A DNA stretch of 50,166 nucleotides from Streptomyces luteolus (lineage in GTDB: Bacteria > Actinomycetota > Actinomycetes > Streptomycetales > Streptomycetaceae): assembly GCF_029968015.1 (NCBI RefSeq), contig NZ_JASCIS010000054.1:1-50166 (forward strand), in the 5' to 3' direction. Made by a program: the position numbers and the translations under genes. Below, one piece after another: positions 22,681-30,595 of this stretch (positions are counted from its first letter, which is position 1; every line of letters starts with the position of its first letter). The notes beneath the pieces are model-generated. The model did no database searches. It worked only from the letters and a program-made list of their open reading frames with translations, and was not told where the DNA came from.

Positions 22681-22956
22681 ATGAGCTGGTTGTGGGCGAT
22701 CATTGTGGGATTCGTACTGGGCCTGTTGGCCAAGGCGATTCTCCCAGGCAAGCAGCACATTCCGCTGTGGCTGACGACCGTGCTCGGCATCATCGGAGGC
22801 GTGGTCGGCAACTCCATCGCCGCGGGCTTCGGCATCGACGAGACGAGAGGTATCGACTGGGGCCGGCACGCCTTCCAGCTCGTCGCCGCCCTGGTCCTCG
22901 TCTTCCTGGGCGACATGGCCTACAAGGCGGCGAAGGGCAAGAGACAGGTCACCTGA
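22681..22956 (+). CDS. GlsB/YeaQ/YmgE family stress response membrane protein
   Basis: 91 residues: three short hydrophobic segments (WLWAIIVGFVLGLLAKAILPG, WLTTVLGIIGGVVGNSIAAGF, and AFQLVAALVLVFLGDMAY). This is the transglycosylase-associated / GlsB family of tiny envelope proteins often induced by stress. GAGGAGG nine bases before the ATG. It is related by family to the Asp23/Gls24 envelope-stress theme near the left of the window, though not linked in operon. Confidence 0.88.
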   Translation: MSWLWAIIVGFVLGLLAKAILPGKQHIPLWLTTVLGIIGGVVGNSIAAGFGIDETRGIDWGRHAFQLVAALVLVFLGDMAYKAAKGKRQVT

Positions 22957-22971
22957 ACGGTCCAGAACGCA

Positions 22972-23012
22972 ACGACGAGGGGCCGGTCCCACACGGACCG
23001 GCCCCTCGTCGT
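22972..23012. terminator. Bidirectional terminator between glsB-type gene and tyrS
   Basis: Perfect 18-bp stem: ACGACGAGGGGCCGGTCC (22972-22989), loop CACAC, GGACCGGCCCCTCGTCGT (22995-23012), lying between two convergent genes. Confidence 0.85.
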
Positions 23013-23063
23013 ACGCGCGCGGTACTGCGCGTAGTCGTACGCGTGCGTACTACGCGGCCGGGA

Positions 23064-24332
23064 TCAGGCGTCGACGACCTCGACCGCCGCCAGGTTCTTC
23101 TTGCCGCGCCGCAGGACCAGCCACCGCCCGTGCAGCAGCTGCTCCCGCTCGGCCACGGCGTCCTCGGCGGCGACCTTCACGTTGTTCACGTACGCCCCGC
23201 CCTCCTTCACCGTGCGGCGCGCGGCGGACTTGCTGGCGACCAGGCCGACCTCGGCGAACAGGTCGACGACCGCGCCCAGTTCGGTCACCTCGACGTGCGG
23301 CAGCTCGGAGAGCGCCGCGCTCAGCGTGTCCTCGTCCAGGTCGCCGATCTCGCCCTGGCCGAACAGCGCCTTGGACGCGGCGATCACCGCGGCGCACTGC
23401 TCGGCGCCGTGCACCAGCGTGGTCAGCTCCTCGGCCAGCGCACGCTGCGCGGTGCGCGCCTGGGGCCGCTCCTGCGTGACCTGCTCCAGCTCCTCAAGCT
23501 CCGTCTGTGACTTGAAGCTGAGGATCCGCATGTACGTGGAGATGTCCCGGTCGTCGACGTTCAGCCAGAACTGGTAGAAGGCGTACGGCGTGGTCATCTC
23601 GGGGTCGAGCCAGACCGCGCCGCCCTCGGTCTTGCCGAACTTGGTGCCGTCCGACTTCGTCATCAGCGGCGTCGCCACGGCGTGCGCGTGGGCGTCCGGC
23701 TCCAGGCGGTGGATCAGGTCCAGGCCCGCCGTGAGGTTGCCCCACTGGTCGGAGCCGCCGGACTGCAGCACGCAGCCGTAGCGCCGGTACAGCTCCAGGA
23801 AGTCCATGCCCTGCAGCAGCTGGTAGCTGAACTCGGTGTAGCTGATGCCCTGGTCGGACTCCAGGCGGCGGGCCACCGAGTCCTTGGTGAGCATCTTGTT
23901 GACCCGGAAGTGCTTGCCGATGTCCCGCAGGAACTCGATGGCGGACATGCCGCCCGTCCAGTCCAGGTTGTTGACCATCGTCGCGGCGTTCTCGCCCTCG
24001 AAGTCCAGGAACGGCTGGATCTGCGAGCGCACCCGCTCGACCCACAGCGCGACGGTCTCCGGGGAGTTCAGCGTGCGCTCGGCCGTCGGCTTCGGGTCGC
24101 CGATCTGCCCCGTCGCGCCGCCGACCAGGGCCAGCGGGCGGTGGCCCGCCTGCTGCAGCCGGCGCATGGTCAGCACCTGAACCAGGTGCCCGACGTGCAG
24201 GCTGGGCGCGGTCGGGTCGAAGCCGCAATAGAAGGTGATCGGGCCGTCCGCGAGCGCCTTGCGCAGTGCGTCCTCGTCAGTGGACTGCGCGAAAAGTCCG
24301 CGCCACTGAAGCTCGTCGACGATGTCCGTCAC
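23064..24332 (-). CDS. tyrS: Tyrosine--tRNA ligase
   Basis: 422 residues, class I aminoacyl-tRNA synthetase. HIGH motif as HVGH (46-49), GGATGQIGDP, the tyrosine-specific QLLQGMDFLELYRRYGC and SDQWGN, KMSKS as KFGKT (231-235), and a C-terminal S4 RNA-binding domain (about 355-415, VASKSAARRTVKEGG then GRWLVLRRGKKN). Charges tRNA-Tyr in the cytoplasm. No T-box leader could be recognised upstream. Confidence 0.96.
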   Translation of the reverse strand: MTDIVDELQWRGLFAQSTDEDALRKALADGPITFYCGFDPTAPSLHVGHLVQVLTMRRLQQAGHRPLALVGGATGQIGDPKPTAERTLNSPETVALWVERVRSQIQPFLDFEGENAATMVNNLDWTGGMSAIEFLRDIGKHFRVNKMLTKDSVARRLESDQGISYTEFSYQLLQGMDFLELYRRYGCVLQSGGSDQWGNLTAGLDLIHRLEPDAHAHAVATPLMTKSDGTKFGKTEGGAVWLDPEMTTPYAFYQFWLNVDDRDISTYMRILSFKSQTELEELEQVTQERPQARTAQRALAEELTTLVHGAEQCAAVIAASKALFGQGEIGDLDEDTLSAALSELPHVEVTELGAVVDLFAEVGLVASKSAARRTVKEGGAYVNNVKVAAEDAVAEREQLLHGRWLVLRRGKKNLAAVEVVDA

Positions 24333-24444
24333 GATCCCGTGTCTCCTCGTAGCGTTAGGTCGGCCGCAGAATGGGCCGCTGGCCCCAGTCTATGGGGGCC
24401 GCACGACCGGCCCGAACCGCGTATCGGCCGGTGGCCGGCGAACA

Positions 24445-24478
24445 CGGAGGGCGCGCCCCGCGCGGAGCGCGCCCTCCG
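24445..24478 (-). terminator. Terminator of the tldE gene
   Basis: CGGAGGGCGCGC (24445-24456) pairs with GCGCGCCCTCCG (24467-24478), a perfect 12-bp stem just after the minus-strand gene ending at 24485. Confidence 0.8.
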
Positions 24479-24484
24479 GTCCGG

Positions 24485-25879
24485 TCACACGCCCTTGCTG
24501 ACCGAGCTCATGTTGAAGTCCGGTACGCGCAGAGCGGGCATCGCAGCCCGGGTGAAATAGTCGCCCCACTCGCGCGGCAGCGTCTTCTCCGTACGGCCTG
24601 CCTCCGAGACCCGGCCGAGGAGGCCGACCGGGGACTCGTTGAAGCGGAAGTTGTTCACCTCGCCGACGACCTCGCCGTTCTCCACCAGGTACACGCCGTC
24701 GCGCGTGAGGCCGGTCAGGAGCAGCGTGGCGGGGTCGACCTCGCGGATGTACCAGAGGCACGTCAACAGCAGCCCGCGCTCGGTCGCCGCGACCATCTCC
24801 TCCAAGCTGCGCTCGCCGCCGCCCTCCAGGATCAGGTTGTCGACGCCGGGAGCGACCGGAAGGCCGGTCAGGCCCGCGCTGTGCCGGGTGCTCAGCAAGT
24901 GCGTGAGCTCGCCGTCGCGGAGCCAGTCCGTGGGACCGACCGGGAGCCCGTTGTCGAAGACCGAGGAGTCGTCGCCCGAGGCGTGCGCGAGGACGAACGG
25001 GGCGGATTCCAGGCCGGGTTCGGCCGGGTCGCTGCGCAGCGTCAGCGGCAGCTCGGACAGCTTCTCGCCGATCCGGGTGCCGCCGCCGGGCGTGGAGAAG
25101 ACCGTGCGCCCCTCGGCGGCGTCCCGCGCGCCCGACGACCAGTACTGGTAGATCAGCAGATCCGCCACGGCGCTCGGCGGCAGCAGCGTCTCGTACCGCC
25201 CTGCGGGCAGTTCGATACGGCGCTCCGCCCAGCCGAGGCGGGTGGCGAGCTCCGCGTCCAGGGCCGCCGGGTCGACGTCCTTGAAGTCCCGCGTGGCCCG
25301 GCCCGCCCAGGCGGAGCGGGTGCGGTCCGGCGACTTGGCGTTCAGTTCGAGGGTGCCGTTCGGCTGGTCGTGCCGCAGCCGCAGCCCCGTCGACGTCCCC
25401 AGATAGCTGGACGTCACCTCGTGGTTGGCGAAGCCGTACAGCTCACGCCCGCCAGCACGCGCGCGTGCGAAGGCCTCACCGAGGGCAGGGGCGAACTCCG
25501 TGAACACGTCCGAGCTCGTCTCGGCGGGCGACTCCGTGAAGTCGGCGGAGACAGCGCCCGTGTCGACCAGGGGCTGCGCGTCCTCGGCGGGACCGGCCGA
25601 GCGTGCCGCGTCCTCGGCGGCCCGCACGATGTCCGCCAGCTCGTCGGCGGTCACGGCGGAGCGCGAGACGACTCCGGAAGCCGTGCCCTCCTTGCCGTCG
25701 ACGGTGGCGATCACGGTGAGGGTGCGGCCGCGCGTCACCCCGTTCGTGGTCAGCGCGTTGCCCGCCCAGCGCAGGTTGGCCGTCGACGCCTCGTCGGCGA
25801 TCACCACGCAGCCGTCGGCCCGGGAGAGCGCGAGGGCACGCTCGACGATCTCGTGCGGCTTGTTCGTACGAGAGCTCAC
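24485..25879 (-). CDS. TldE/PmbA-type metallopeptidase partner
   Basis: 464 residues of the TldD/PmbA fold (LRWAGNALTTNGVTRGRTLT, GRATRDFKDVDPAALD, LPAGRYETLLPPSAVADLL, and the C-terminal GVDNLILEGG and GEVVGEVNNFRFNES). It lacks the HExxxH zinc motif that its upstream partner has, as expected for the TldE (PmbA) subunit. TldD-TldE pairs form a channelled protease that cleaves unfolded peptides, for example in maturing microcins in E. coli. The ATG overlaps the tldD stop by four bases. Confidence 0.88.
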   Translation of the reverse strand: MSSRTNKPHEIVERALALSRADGCVVIADEASTANLRWAGNALTTNGVTRGRTLTVIATVDGKEGTASGVVSRSAVTADELADIVRAAEDAARSAGPAEDAQPLVDTGAVSADFTESPAETSSDVFTEFAPALGEAFARARAGGRELYGFANHEVTSSYLGTSTGLRLRHDQPNGTLELNAKSPDRTRSAWAGRATRDFKDVDPAALDAELATRLGWAERRIELPAGRYETLLPPSAVADLLIYQYWSSGARDAAEGRTVFSTPGGGTRIGEKLSELPLTLRSDPAEPGLESAPFVLAHASGDDSSVFDNGLPVGPTDWLRDGELTHLLSTRHSAGLTGLPVAPGVDNLILEGGGERSLEEMVAATERGLLLTCLWYIREVDPATLLLTGLTRDGVYLVENGEVVGEVNNFRFNESPVGLLGRVSEAGRTEKTLPREWGDYFTRAAMPALRVPDFNMSSVSKGV

Positions 25880-27399
25880 TGCCCCGCCTCCTGCGTCGTG
25901 TTCAGGATGTTCACGTTCTGGAAGAGCGCCGAGGGGCAGCCGTGGGAGACCGCCGCGACCTGGCCCGGCTGGGCCTTGCCGCAGTTGAACGCGCCGCCCA
26001 GGACGTACGTCTCGGGGCCGCCGACCGCGGCCATCGAACCCCAGAAGTCGGTGGTCGTCGCCTGGTACGCGACGTCGCGGAGCTGGCCCGAGAGCCGACC
26101 GTTCTCGATCTTGAAGAAGCGCTGGCCGGTGAACTGGAAGTTGTAGCGCTGCATGTCGATCGACCAGGAGCGGTCCCCGATGACGTAGATGCCGCGCTCC
26201 ACGCCCGCGATCAGCGCGTCCGTCGAGGGCCCGTCCGGCGCCGGCTGCAGCGACACGTTCGCCATTCGCTGCACCGGAACGTGTCCGGGGGAGTCGGCGT
26301 ACGCGCAGCCGTTGGACCGCTCGAAGCCGGTGAGCTTCGCGATCCGCCGGTCCAGCTGATAGCCGACGAGCGTGCCGTCCTTGACCAGGTCCCAGGACTG
26401 CCCTGCCACGCCCTCGTCGTCGTACCCGATCGTCGCGAGCCCGTGCTCGGCCGTGCGGTCACCCGTGACGTTCATGATCTCGGAGCCGTACTTGAGCTTG
26501 CCGAGCTGGTCGAACGTCGCGAACGAGGTGCCCGCGTACGCCGCCTCGTAGCCGAGCGCGCGGTCCAACTCCGTTGCGTGGCCGATCGATTCGTGGATCG
26601 TCAGCCACAGGTTGGACGGGTCCACCACCAGGTCGTACGTCCCCGGCTCGACGCTCGGCGCGCGCATCTTCTCGGCCAGGAAGCCGGGGATCTGCGCCAG
26701 CTCGGCGTCCCAGTCCCACACGTCGCCCGTCAGGTACTCCCAGCCGCGTCCGACCGGCGGCGCGATCGTGCGCATCGAGTCGAACTCGCCGCTCTTCTCG
26801 TCCACGGCGACCGCGGTGAACTGCGGGTGCAGCCGGACCCGCTGCTGCGTGGTGACCGTGCCCGCGGTGTCCGCGTAGAACTTGTTCTCCTGCACCGTGA
26901 GCAGCGAGGCGTCCACATGCGCCACACCCTCGGCCGCGAGCAGCCGCGCACTCCACTCGGCGAGCAGCCCGGTCTTGTCCTCGGCCGGCACGTCGAAGGG
27001 ATTGATCTCGTACGCGGAGATCCACGTCCTGTCGGCGTGCACGGGTTCGTCCGCCAGCTCGACCCGCTCGTCGGAACCCGCCGCCGAGATCACCTGGGCG
27101 GACAGCTTCGCCATCGCGACGGCCTGGGAGGCGACCCGCGCCGCCGCGTCCATCGTCAGATCCACACCGGAGGCGAAGCCCCAACTGCCGCCGTGCACCA
27201 CGCGCACCGCGTACCCCAGGTCCGTGGTGTCGGACGAGCCGGACGGCTTGGCGTCCCGCAGCCGCCAGGCCGCGCTGCGCACCCGCTCGAAGCGGAAGTC
27301 CGCGTGCTCGGCGCCCAGCGCGCGGGCGCGGGCGAGCGCCGCGTCGGCGAGCGCCCGCAACGGCAGCGCCGTGAACGCTGCATCGATGGAATGAGGCAC
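25876..27399 (-). CDS. tldD: TldD metallopeptidase subunit
   Basis: 507 residues. The zinc-binding motif HExxxH is intact (His269-Glu270...His274 in WLTIHESIGHATELDR), and the later FNCGKAQPGQ supplies the cysteine conserved in TldD. First gene of a two-gene operon with tldE, ATGA overlap. TldD-TldE heterodimers degrade small unstructured peptides inside a closed cavity. No peptide precursor gene is visible nearby, so in this host it is probably general or acts on a distant substrate. Diverges from fabG. Confidence 0.9.
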   Translation of the reverse strand: MPHSIDAAFTALPLRALADAALARARALGAEHADFRFERVRSAAWRLRDAKPSGSSDTTDLGYAVRVVHGGSWGFASGVDLTMDAAARVASQAVAMAKLSAQVISAAGSDERVELADEPVHADRTWISAYEINPFDVPAEDKTGLLAEWSARLLAAEGVAHVDASLLTVQENKFYADTAGTVTTQQRVRLHPQFTAVAVDEKSGEFDSMRTIAPPVGRGWEYLTGDVWDWDAELAQIPGFLAEKMRAPSVEPGTYDLVVDPSNLWLTIHESIGHATELDRALGYEAAYAGTSFATFDQLGKLKYGSEIMNVTGDRTAEHGLATIGYDDEGVAGQSWDLVKDGTLVGYQLDRRIAKLTGFERSNGCAYADSPGHVPVQRMANVSLQPAPDGPSTDALIAGVERGIYVIGDRSWSIDMQRYNFQFTGQRFFKIENGRLSGQLRDVAYQATTTDFWGSMAAVGGPETYVLGGAFNCGKAQPGQVAAVSHGCPSALFQNVNILNTTQEAGQ

Positions 27400-27619
27400 G
27401 AATGTCTCCTGTCGGCTGCTGTCGGTGTTCGTGAACCTGTGTGTCCGGTCAGCGGCCGGACGTGTCCGATCATGTCGCGGCGGCCCGTACGGTCGCCAGG
27501 ACTTTCTGTAGAGATCCGACAGTCAGTGCTCCGAGGGGCTGTCGGGGCTCGATTCTCCGTATCGCGGAAGCTACCGATAGTTTGCTGGGGTACCAGACTG
27601 CTAGGGAAAGGGTGATCCG

Positions 27620-28324
27620 TTGAGCCGCTCGGTTCTCGTCACTGGAGGCAACCGGGGCATCGGCCTCGCCATCGCCCGGGCTTTCGCCGACGCCGGCGAC
27701 AAGGTCGCGATCACATACCGCTCGGGTGAGCCGCCGGAGGGCTTCCTGGCCGTCCGCTGCGACATCACCGACACCGAGCAGGTGGAGCAGGCATACAAGG
27801 AGATCGAGGAGAAGCACGGTCCCGTCGAGGTCCTCGTCGCCAACGCCGGCGTGACCAAGGACCAGCTCCTGATGCGGATGTCCGAGGAGGACTTCTCCGC
27901 CGTCCTCGACACCAACCTCACCGGCACCTTCCGCGTTGTGAAGCGCGCCAACCGCGGCATGCTGCGCGCCAAGAAGGGCCGCGTCGTACTCATCTCCTCC
28001 GTGGTCGGACTGCTCGGCTCCGCCGGTCAGGCCAACTACGCCGCCTCCAAGGCCGGTCTTGTCGGCTTCGCACGGTCCCTGGCCCGTGAACTCGGATCGC
28101 GGAACATCACCTTCAACGTCGTCGCGCCCGGCTTCGTCGACACCGACATGACGAAGGCGCTCACCGACGACCAGCGGCAGAACATCGTCGGCCAGGTGCC
28201 GCTCGGCCGCTACGCGCAGCCCGAGGAGATCGCCGCCACGGTGCGGTTCCTCGCCTCGGACGACGCTTCGTACATCACTGGAGCCGTCATCCCCGTTGAC
28301 GGCGGATTGGGCATGGGGCACTGA
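27620..28324 (+). CDS. fabG: 3-oxoacyl-ACP reductase FabG
   Basis: 234 residues, short classical SDR: TGGNRGIG (8-15), NAG (75-77), Ser136/Ser137 and Tyr150-x-x-x-Lys154 (NYAASKAG), ending in GAVIPVDGGLGMGH. NADPH-dependent reductase of the fatty-acid synthase II cycle. The rare TTG start at 27620 has GGAAAGGG upstream; this N-terminus (SRSVLVTGGNRGIG) has nothing extra, so I accept it. Followed five bases later by fabI, so both reductive steps of elongation are made from one message. An inverted repeat CCGACAG-N16-CTGTCGG at 27516-27545 lies upstream. Confidence 0.93.
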   Translation: MSRSVLVTGGNRGIGLAIARAFADAGDKVAITYRSGEPPEGFLAVRCDITDTEQVEQAYKEIEEKHGPVEVLVANAGVTKDQLLMRMSEEDFSAVLDTNLTGTFRVVKRANRGMLRAKKGRVVLISSVVGLLGSAGQANYAASKAGLVGFARSLARELGSRNITFNVVAPGFVDTDMTKALTDDQRQNIVGQVPLGRYAQPEEIAATVRFLASDDASYITGAVIPVDGGLGMGH

Positions 28325-28329
28325 CACCG

Positions 28330-29130
28330 ATGACTACCACTGGCGGAATTCTCGAGGGCAAGCGCATCCTCATCACCGGTGTGCTGATGGAGTCCTCCAT
28401 CGCGTTCCACGCCGCGAAGCTGGCCCAGGAGCAGGGCGCGGAGATCATCCTCACTGCCTGGCCCCGGCCGACGCTGACCGAGCGCATCGCGAAGAAGCTC
28501 CCCAAGCCGACCACGGTCATCGAGCTCGACGTCACCAACGACGAGCACATGGCCGGTCTGCAGGACAAGGTCCGCGCCGAGCTCGGCGGCCTCGACGGCA
28601 TCGTGCACTCCATCGGTTTCGCGCCGCAGGACGCCCTGGGCGGCAACTTCCTCGACACCCCCTTCGAGTCGGTGTCGACGGCCATGCACGTCTCCGCGTA
28701 CTCGCTGAAGTCGCTGACGATGGCCCTGAAGCCGCTCATGACTGCATCTGACAGCGCCTCCGGAGCGGGCGGCGGCTCGGTGGTCGGCCTGACCTTCGAC
28801 GCGCAGTTCGCCTGGCCGCAGTACGACTGGATGGGCCCGGCCAAGGCCGCCCTGGAGGCGACCAACCGCTACATGGCGCGCTACCTCGGCCCCGAGAACA
28901 TCCGCTGCAACCTGGTCTCGGCGGGCCCGCTCGGGTCGATGGCCGCGAAGTCCATCCCGGGCTTCTCCGACCTGGCCTCCGTCTGGGACACCCGCTCCCC
29001 GCTGAACTGGGAGCTGACCGACCCGGAGCCCACCGGCAAGGCCATCGTCGCCCTCCTCTCGGACTGGTTCCCGAAGACCACCGGCGAGATCATCCACGTC
29101 GACGGCGGCCTGCACGCCATCGGTGCCTGA
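28330..29130 (+). CDS. fabI: Enoyl-ACP reductase (FabI/InhA type)
   Basis: 266 residues. Starts with the FabI/InhA signature (GILEGKRILITGVLMESSIAF), has the SIGF motif at 94-97, and the enoyl-reductase Tyr-x6-Lys (Tyr165...Lys172 in PQYDWMGPAK). It is closer to mycobacterial InhA than to E. coli FabI in its wording. Catalyses the last reduction of each fatty-acid elongation cycle with NADH. Operon partner of fabG; strong terminator follows. Confidence 0.94.
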   Translation: MTTTGGILEGKRILITGVLMESSIAFHAAKLAQEQGAEIILTAWPRPTLTERIAKKLPKPTTVIELDVTNDEHMAGLQDKVRAELGGLDGIVHSIGFAPQDALGGNFLDTPFESVSTAMHVSAYSLKSLTMALKPLMTASDSASGAGGGSVVGLTFDAQFAWPQYDWMGPAKAALEATNRYMARYLGPENIRCNLVSAGPLGSMAAKSIPGFSDLASVWDTRSPLNWELTDPEPTGKAIVALLSDWFPKTTGEIIHVDGGLHAIGA

Positions 29131-29148
29131 TCGCGCAGCGCCCCTTTT

Positions 29149-29189
29149 CGACGCCCCGTCTCCCGCTCCGCGCGGGAGGCGGGGCGTCG
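29149..29189 (+). terminator. fabG-fabI operon terminator
   Basis: CGACGCCCCGTCTCCCGC (29149-29166), loop TCCGC, GCGGGAGGCGGGGCGTCG (29172-29189): 18 pairs with one G-U, preceded by CCCCTTTT and 18 bases after the fabI stop. Confidence 0.85.
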
Positions 29190-29354
29190 CCCGTTCGGCC
29201 CCCTTGACCGGGCGCCCGGGGCCCGAAGTGCGCACTCTGGAAGTCGAGTTCGAGACCGCCTGCCGGTCCGGGTTCGAGACCGCTCTCTCCCCCTTGTGGT
29301 GCAGCCACGGCAGCCCGAGTGACTTGTCGTAGTACGGCCGAGGAGGTCCTTCCG

Positions 29355-29708
29355 GTGCGCAGCCCCCGCCCCTTGCCGTCGGTGCTCGCCGGTCTCGCGC
29401 TCCTGGTCTCCCTCCCCGTGGCCCTGCCGACCGAGGCCGCTTCACATCCCGCCTCGGGCGCCGTGCAGCGGGTGAAGCCTCCGTTCGGCGCCGACTGCCG
29501 CGTACGTGAGTCCGGCTCGCACGTGGTCGCGTACTGCCACAACCCGTACCCCGACACCGACAGGGTCGCCCTGCACATCGAGTGCCGCGAGTGGTGGGAC
29601 ATCGACACCGACACCGCGCGTGTGGCGGCCGGTCCGGCGATGACGGTACGGCTGGCGGGGCGTTGCTGGAAGGAAGTCGGGGCGGCCTGGGTCAGTCACG
29701 AGAGGTGA
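29355..29708 (+). CDS. Small secreted Cys-containing protein
   Basis: 117 residues from a GTG with AGGAGG eight bases upstream (29341-29346). The N-terminus is a signal peptide (RSPRPLPSVLAGLALLVSLP, AXA-type site near residue 29). The mature part, about 88 residues, has four cysteines (ADCRVRESGSHVVAYCHN, IECREWWD, AGRCWKEVG) likely forming two disulphides, and alternating strands. No known enzyme motif; secreted, function unknown. Related small exported proteins are common in Streptomyces. Confidence 0.7.
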   Translation: MRSPRPLPSVLAGLALLVSLPVALPTEAASHPASGAVQRVKPPFGADCRVRESGSHVVAYCHNPYPDTDRVALHIECREWWDIDTDTARVAAGPAMTVRLAGRCWKEVGAAWVSHER

Positions 29709-29737
29709 GACGCGTGCCGGTGCGCCCCATAACCGGC

Positions 29738-29773
29738 ACTACGCGCGCGTGCCGTACTACGCGCGCGTGCCGT
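29738..29773. repeat. 18-bp direct tandem duplication covering a stop codon
   Basis: ACTACGCGCGCGTGCCGT occurs twice back-to-back (29738 and 29756). The second copy contains the stop codon (TAG on the minus strand, 29757-29759) of the GntR gene; the first copy repeats it outside the gene. Confidence 0.95.
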
Positions 29774-30476
29774 CCGCGTCCTGGTCGTTCTCGCTGCTCT
29801 CGTCGAACTTCTCCGTGCGGCACAGGAACGGGTAGCCCGCCGCCTCGGCCGCGGCCGTCTCCGCGTCGCCCGCGCGGATCGCGTCCACGAGCCGTGCGTG
29901 GTCCATGTTGTTCTCGGGGCTCAGCTGTTCGCCCACGTCGTCGCGGAGCCAGGCGCGCAGGACCTCGCCGAGGTCGGCGTACAGCTCGGTGAGGACCTCG
30001 TTGTGGCCCGCCGAGACGACGGCCAGGTGGAAGGTCGCGTCGGCCTCGACGAACGCGTCCCTGTCCCGCTCCTGCCAGGCCTGTTCGCGGCGTTCGAGCA
30101 GCACGTCCAGCTGCTTGAGCTCGCGTTCCGTGCGGCGCTCGGCGGCGAGCTTCGCGGCGCTCGACTCGAGCGTGGAGCGCAGCTCGGCGATGTGCCGGGG
30201 GTCGGCGTCGGCGAACCTGCGGTGCATCACCCCGGCCAGCTCACTGGTCGCGGCCACATAGGTGCCGGAGCCCTGCCGGATGTCGAGCAGGCCGTTGTGC
30301 GCCAGCGCCCGTACCGCCTCGCGCACCGTGTTGCGGGCGACGCCGAGCTGCTCGACCAGCTCCGGCTCGGTGGGGATGCGGCTGCCCACCGGCCACTCGC
30401 CCGAGGTGATCTGGTTCCGCAGCTCGGCGATGACCTGGTCGGAGAGTGCGGAGCGCCTGGGAGACGTCAGCGGCAT
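29757..30476 (-). CDS. FadR-subfamily GntR transcriptional regulator
   Basis: 239 residues. N-terminal winged helix typical of GntR (LSDQVIAELRNQITSGEWPV, SRIPTEPELVEQLGVARNTV and REAVRALAHNGLLDIRQGSG), then an all-helical FCD domain (about 95-215) with the metal-binding Asp/His pattern (AFVEADATFHLAVVSAGHNE, NMDHARLVDAI). Diverges from the CynX/NimT transporter, which is its likely target. A 22-base imperfect palindrome (TCATC...GATGA, 30574-30595) lies over the transporter start. Effector unknown. Confidence 0.88.
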   Translation of the reverse strand: MPLTSPRRSALSDQVIAELRNQITSGEWPVGSRIPTEPELVEQLGVARNTVREAVRALAHNGLLDIRQGSGTYVAATSELAGVMHRRFADADPRHIAELRSTLESSAAKLAAERRTERELKQLDVLLERREQAWQERDRDAFVEADATFHLAVVSAGHNEVLTELYADLGEVLRAWLRDDVGEQLSPENNMDHARLVDAIRAGDAETAAAEAAGYPFLCRTEKFDESSENDQDADGTRA

Positions 30477-30573
30477 GGGGCTTCCTTCGGCGGACGGGCG
30501 GAGCGGGGCGTCGCCGGGATCTTAAGCGGCGCCGCGTCCCCGGACCGGAACAGGGAGAGGGTGGTGCGAGCAT

Positions 30574-30595
30574 TCATCCCATGATTCTATGATGA
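30574..30595. promoter_or_regulatory. Imperfect palindrome over the transporter start, possible GntR operator
   Basis: TCATC at 30574-30578 and GATGA at 30591-30595 with a partly symmetric AT-rich centre. It lies between the divergent regulator and transporter genes and overlaps the ATG at 30589. Confidence 0.35.

Noticed and set aside
24333..24444. T-box leader before tyrS
   Set aside because: No specifier loop, T-box sequence or T-run was found between the tyrS start and the tldE terminator.
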